In this document: positions 63,819-64,000 of the stretch, piece after piece
How the letters are laid out: each line of letters opens with the position of its first letter
Position numbering within the stretch: the stretch's first letter is position 1
Assembly (NCBI GenBank): GCA_029972225.1
Contig: CP124756.1
Location: 3,392,001-3,456,000, forward strand
Direction: 5' to 3'
Origin: Candidatus Thiothrix putei
GTDB taxonomy: Bacteria > Pseudomonadota > Gammaproteobacteria > Thiotrichales > Thiotrichaceae
DNA length: 64,000 bases
Notes under the pieces: model-generated
Database searches by the model: none
Told to the model about the DNA's origin: nothing
What the model saw: the letters and a program-made list of their open reading frames with translations, nothing else
Made by a program: the position numbers and the translations under genes

Positions 63819-63895
63819 GGAAAAAGGCTGGACAAGTTCAGCCTTTTCCGCTCACTGCAACTGCCCGCTGTCTACTGGCACGACCCGCTTACCGG
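63819..63895 (-). repeat. Island repeat copy C with terminator-like hairpin
   Basis: Third copy: GGAAAAAGGCTG (63819-63830) and CAGCCTTTTCC (63839-63849) form a strong hairpin. The tail GCTCACTGCAACTGC...CTACTGGCACGACCCGC matches copy B. The stretch 63720-64000 holds no convincing gene besides this repeat. Confidence 0.7.
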
Positions 63896-64000
63896 TTTCT
63901 GGCTATCCTCAGAGGTGAGGTGTGTGTAACTCATGAAGCTCTCCTGTCAGTGGTTTTTCGGGATGCTTTTTACCACATCTTGCCTCTGACCTTATGAGGA

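Noticed and set aside
62266..63895. Integron attC sites between toxin-antitoxin cassettes
   Set aside because: The three repeats have a suitable length, but the required pair RYYYAAC then GTTRRRY is not found in the right order, and no integrase is seen. They look like terminator repeats.
63737..63997. 86-residue frame at the end of the window
   Set aside because: It crosses the third island repeat and its hairpin, has no similarity and no ribosome site.

Overview
The window looks like chromosomal DNA of a filamentous, sulfur-oxidising gammaproteobacterium of the Thiothrix type. This is an inference from gene order and family content: pepP next to a ygfB-family gene, zapA followed by 6S RNA, rpsF-rpsR-rplI-dnaB-alr, mrcA divergent from pilMNOPQ-aroK-aroB, a secreted DsrE-family protein, exosortase H, and a cellulose-synthase-like polysaccharide locus. 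No rRNA or tRNA gene, CRISPR array, prophage or complete insertion sequence was seen.

0-13.6 kb is mostly housekeeping: a zinc metallopeptidase, pepP/ygfB, a ZapB-like/zapA pair, 6S RNA, a secreted DsrE-like protein, a sirohydrochlorin chelatase, a fatty acid desaturase and a Nudix hydrolase. Then come two remarkable GGA-rich hairpins, a LysR gene divergent from a glycerate kinase, a ferritin-like DUF455 protein, a two-domain lytic transglycosylase whose first domain has lost its catalytic Glu, and an unknown acidic protein. 13.6-18.1 kb holds a GlyGly-CTERM secreted protein, exosortase H with its membrane partner, and a Hanks-type kinase. 18.2-24.3 kb is the ribosomal protein/replication block, with dnaB interrupted by a 497-residue intein. 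24.3-29.9 kb holds a BaeSR-like envelope-stress system with two Spy/CpxP-like proteins, an OmpA-domain protein and a membrane channel-like protein. 29.9-40.3 kb holds PBP1A, the type IV pilus assembly operon and two shikimate genes.

40.3-61.1 kb is the most interesting part. A minus-strand operon reads STAS anti-anti-sigma factor, sugar nucleotidyltransferase, RsbW-like kinase, GH2 lipoprotein, cellulose-synthase-like GT2, DUF3131 protein, with overlaps of 1 and 4 bases at two of its junctions. Divergent and downstream lie a FIST sensor with a hybrid kinase, a receiver-PP2C phosphatase (the expected upstream member of an RsbW/STAS partner switch), an HPt protein, an H-NOX heme sensor with a second hybrid kinase, a small membrane protein, two further DUF3131 proteins, a putative beta-barrel outer-membrane protein and an OmpA-like protein. 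The simplest reading is a sensory phosphorelay (nitric oxide or redox through H-NOX, unknown ligand through FIST) feeding a PP2C/RsbW/STAS switch that controls synthesis of a cellulose-like extracellular polysaccharide, possibly the filament sheath or holdfast.

61.1-64 kb is an accessory island. It has a perfect 230-bp tandem duplication, a PIN toxin locus, BrnT/BrnA, a TumE-like toxin with an HTH antitoxin, and three diverged copies of a repeat built around a terminator-like hairpin. Palindromic repeats also sit inside or at the end of pilQ, aroB and the GH2 gene.
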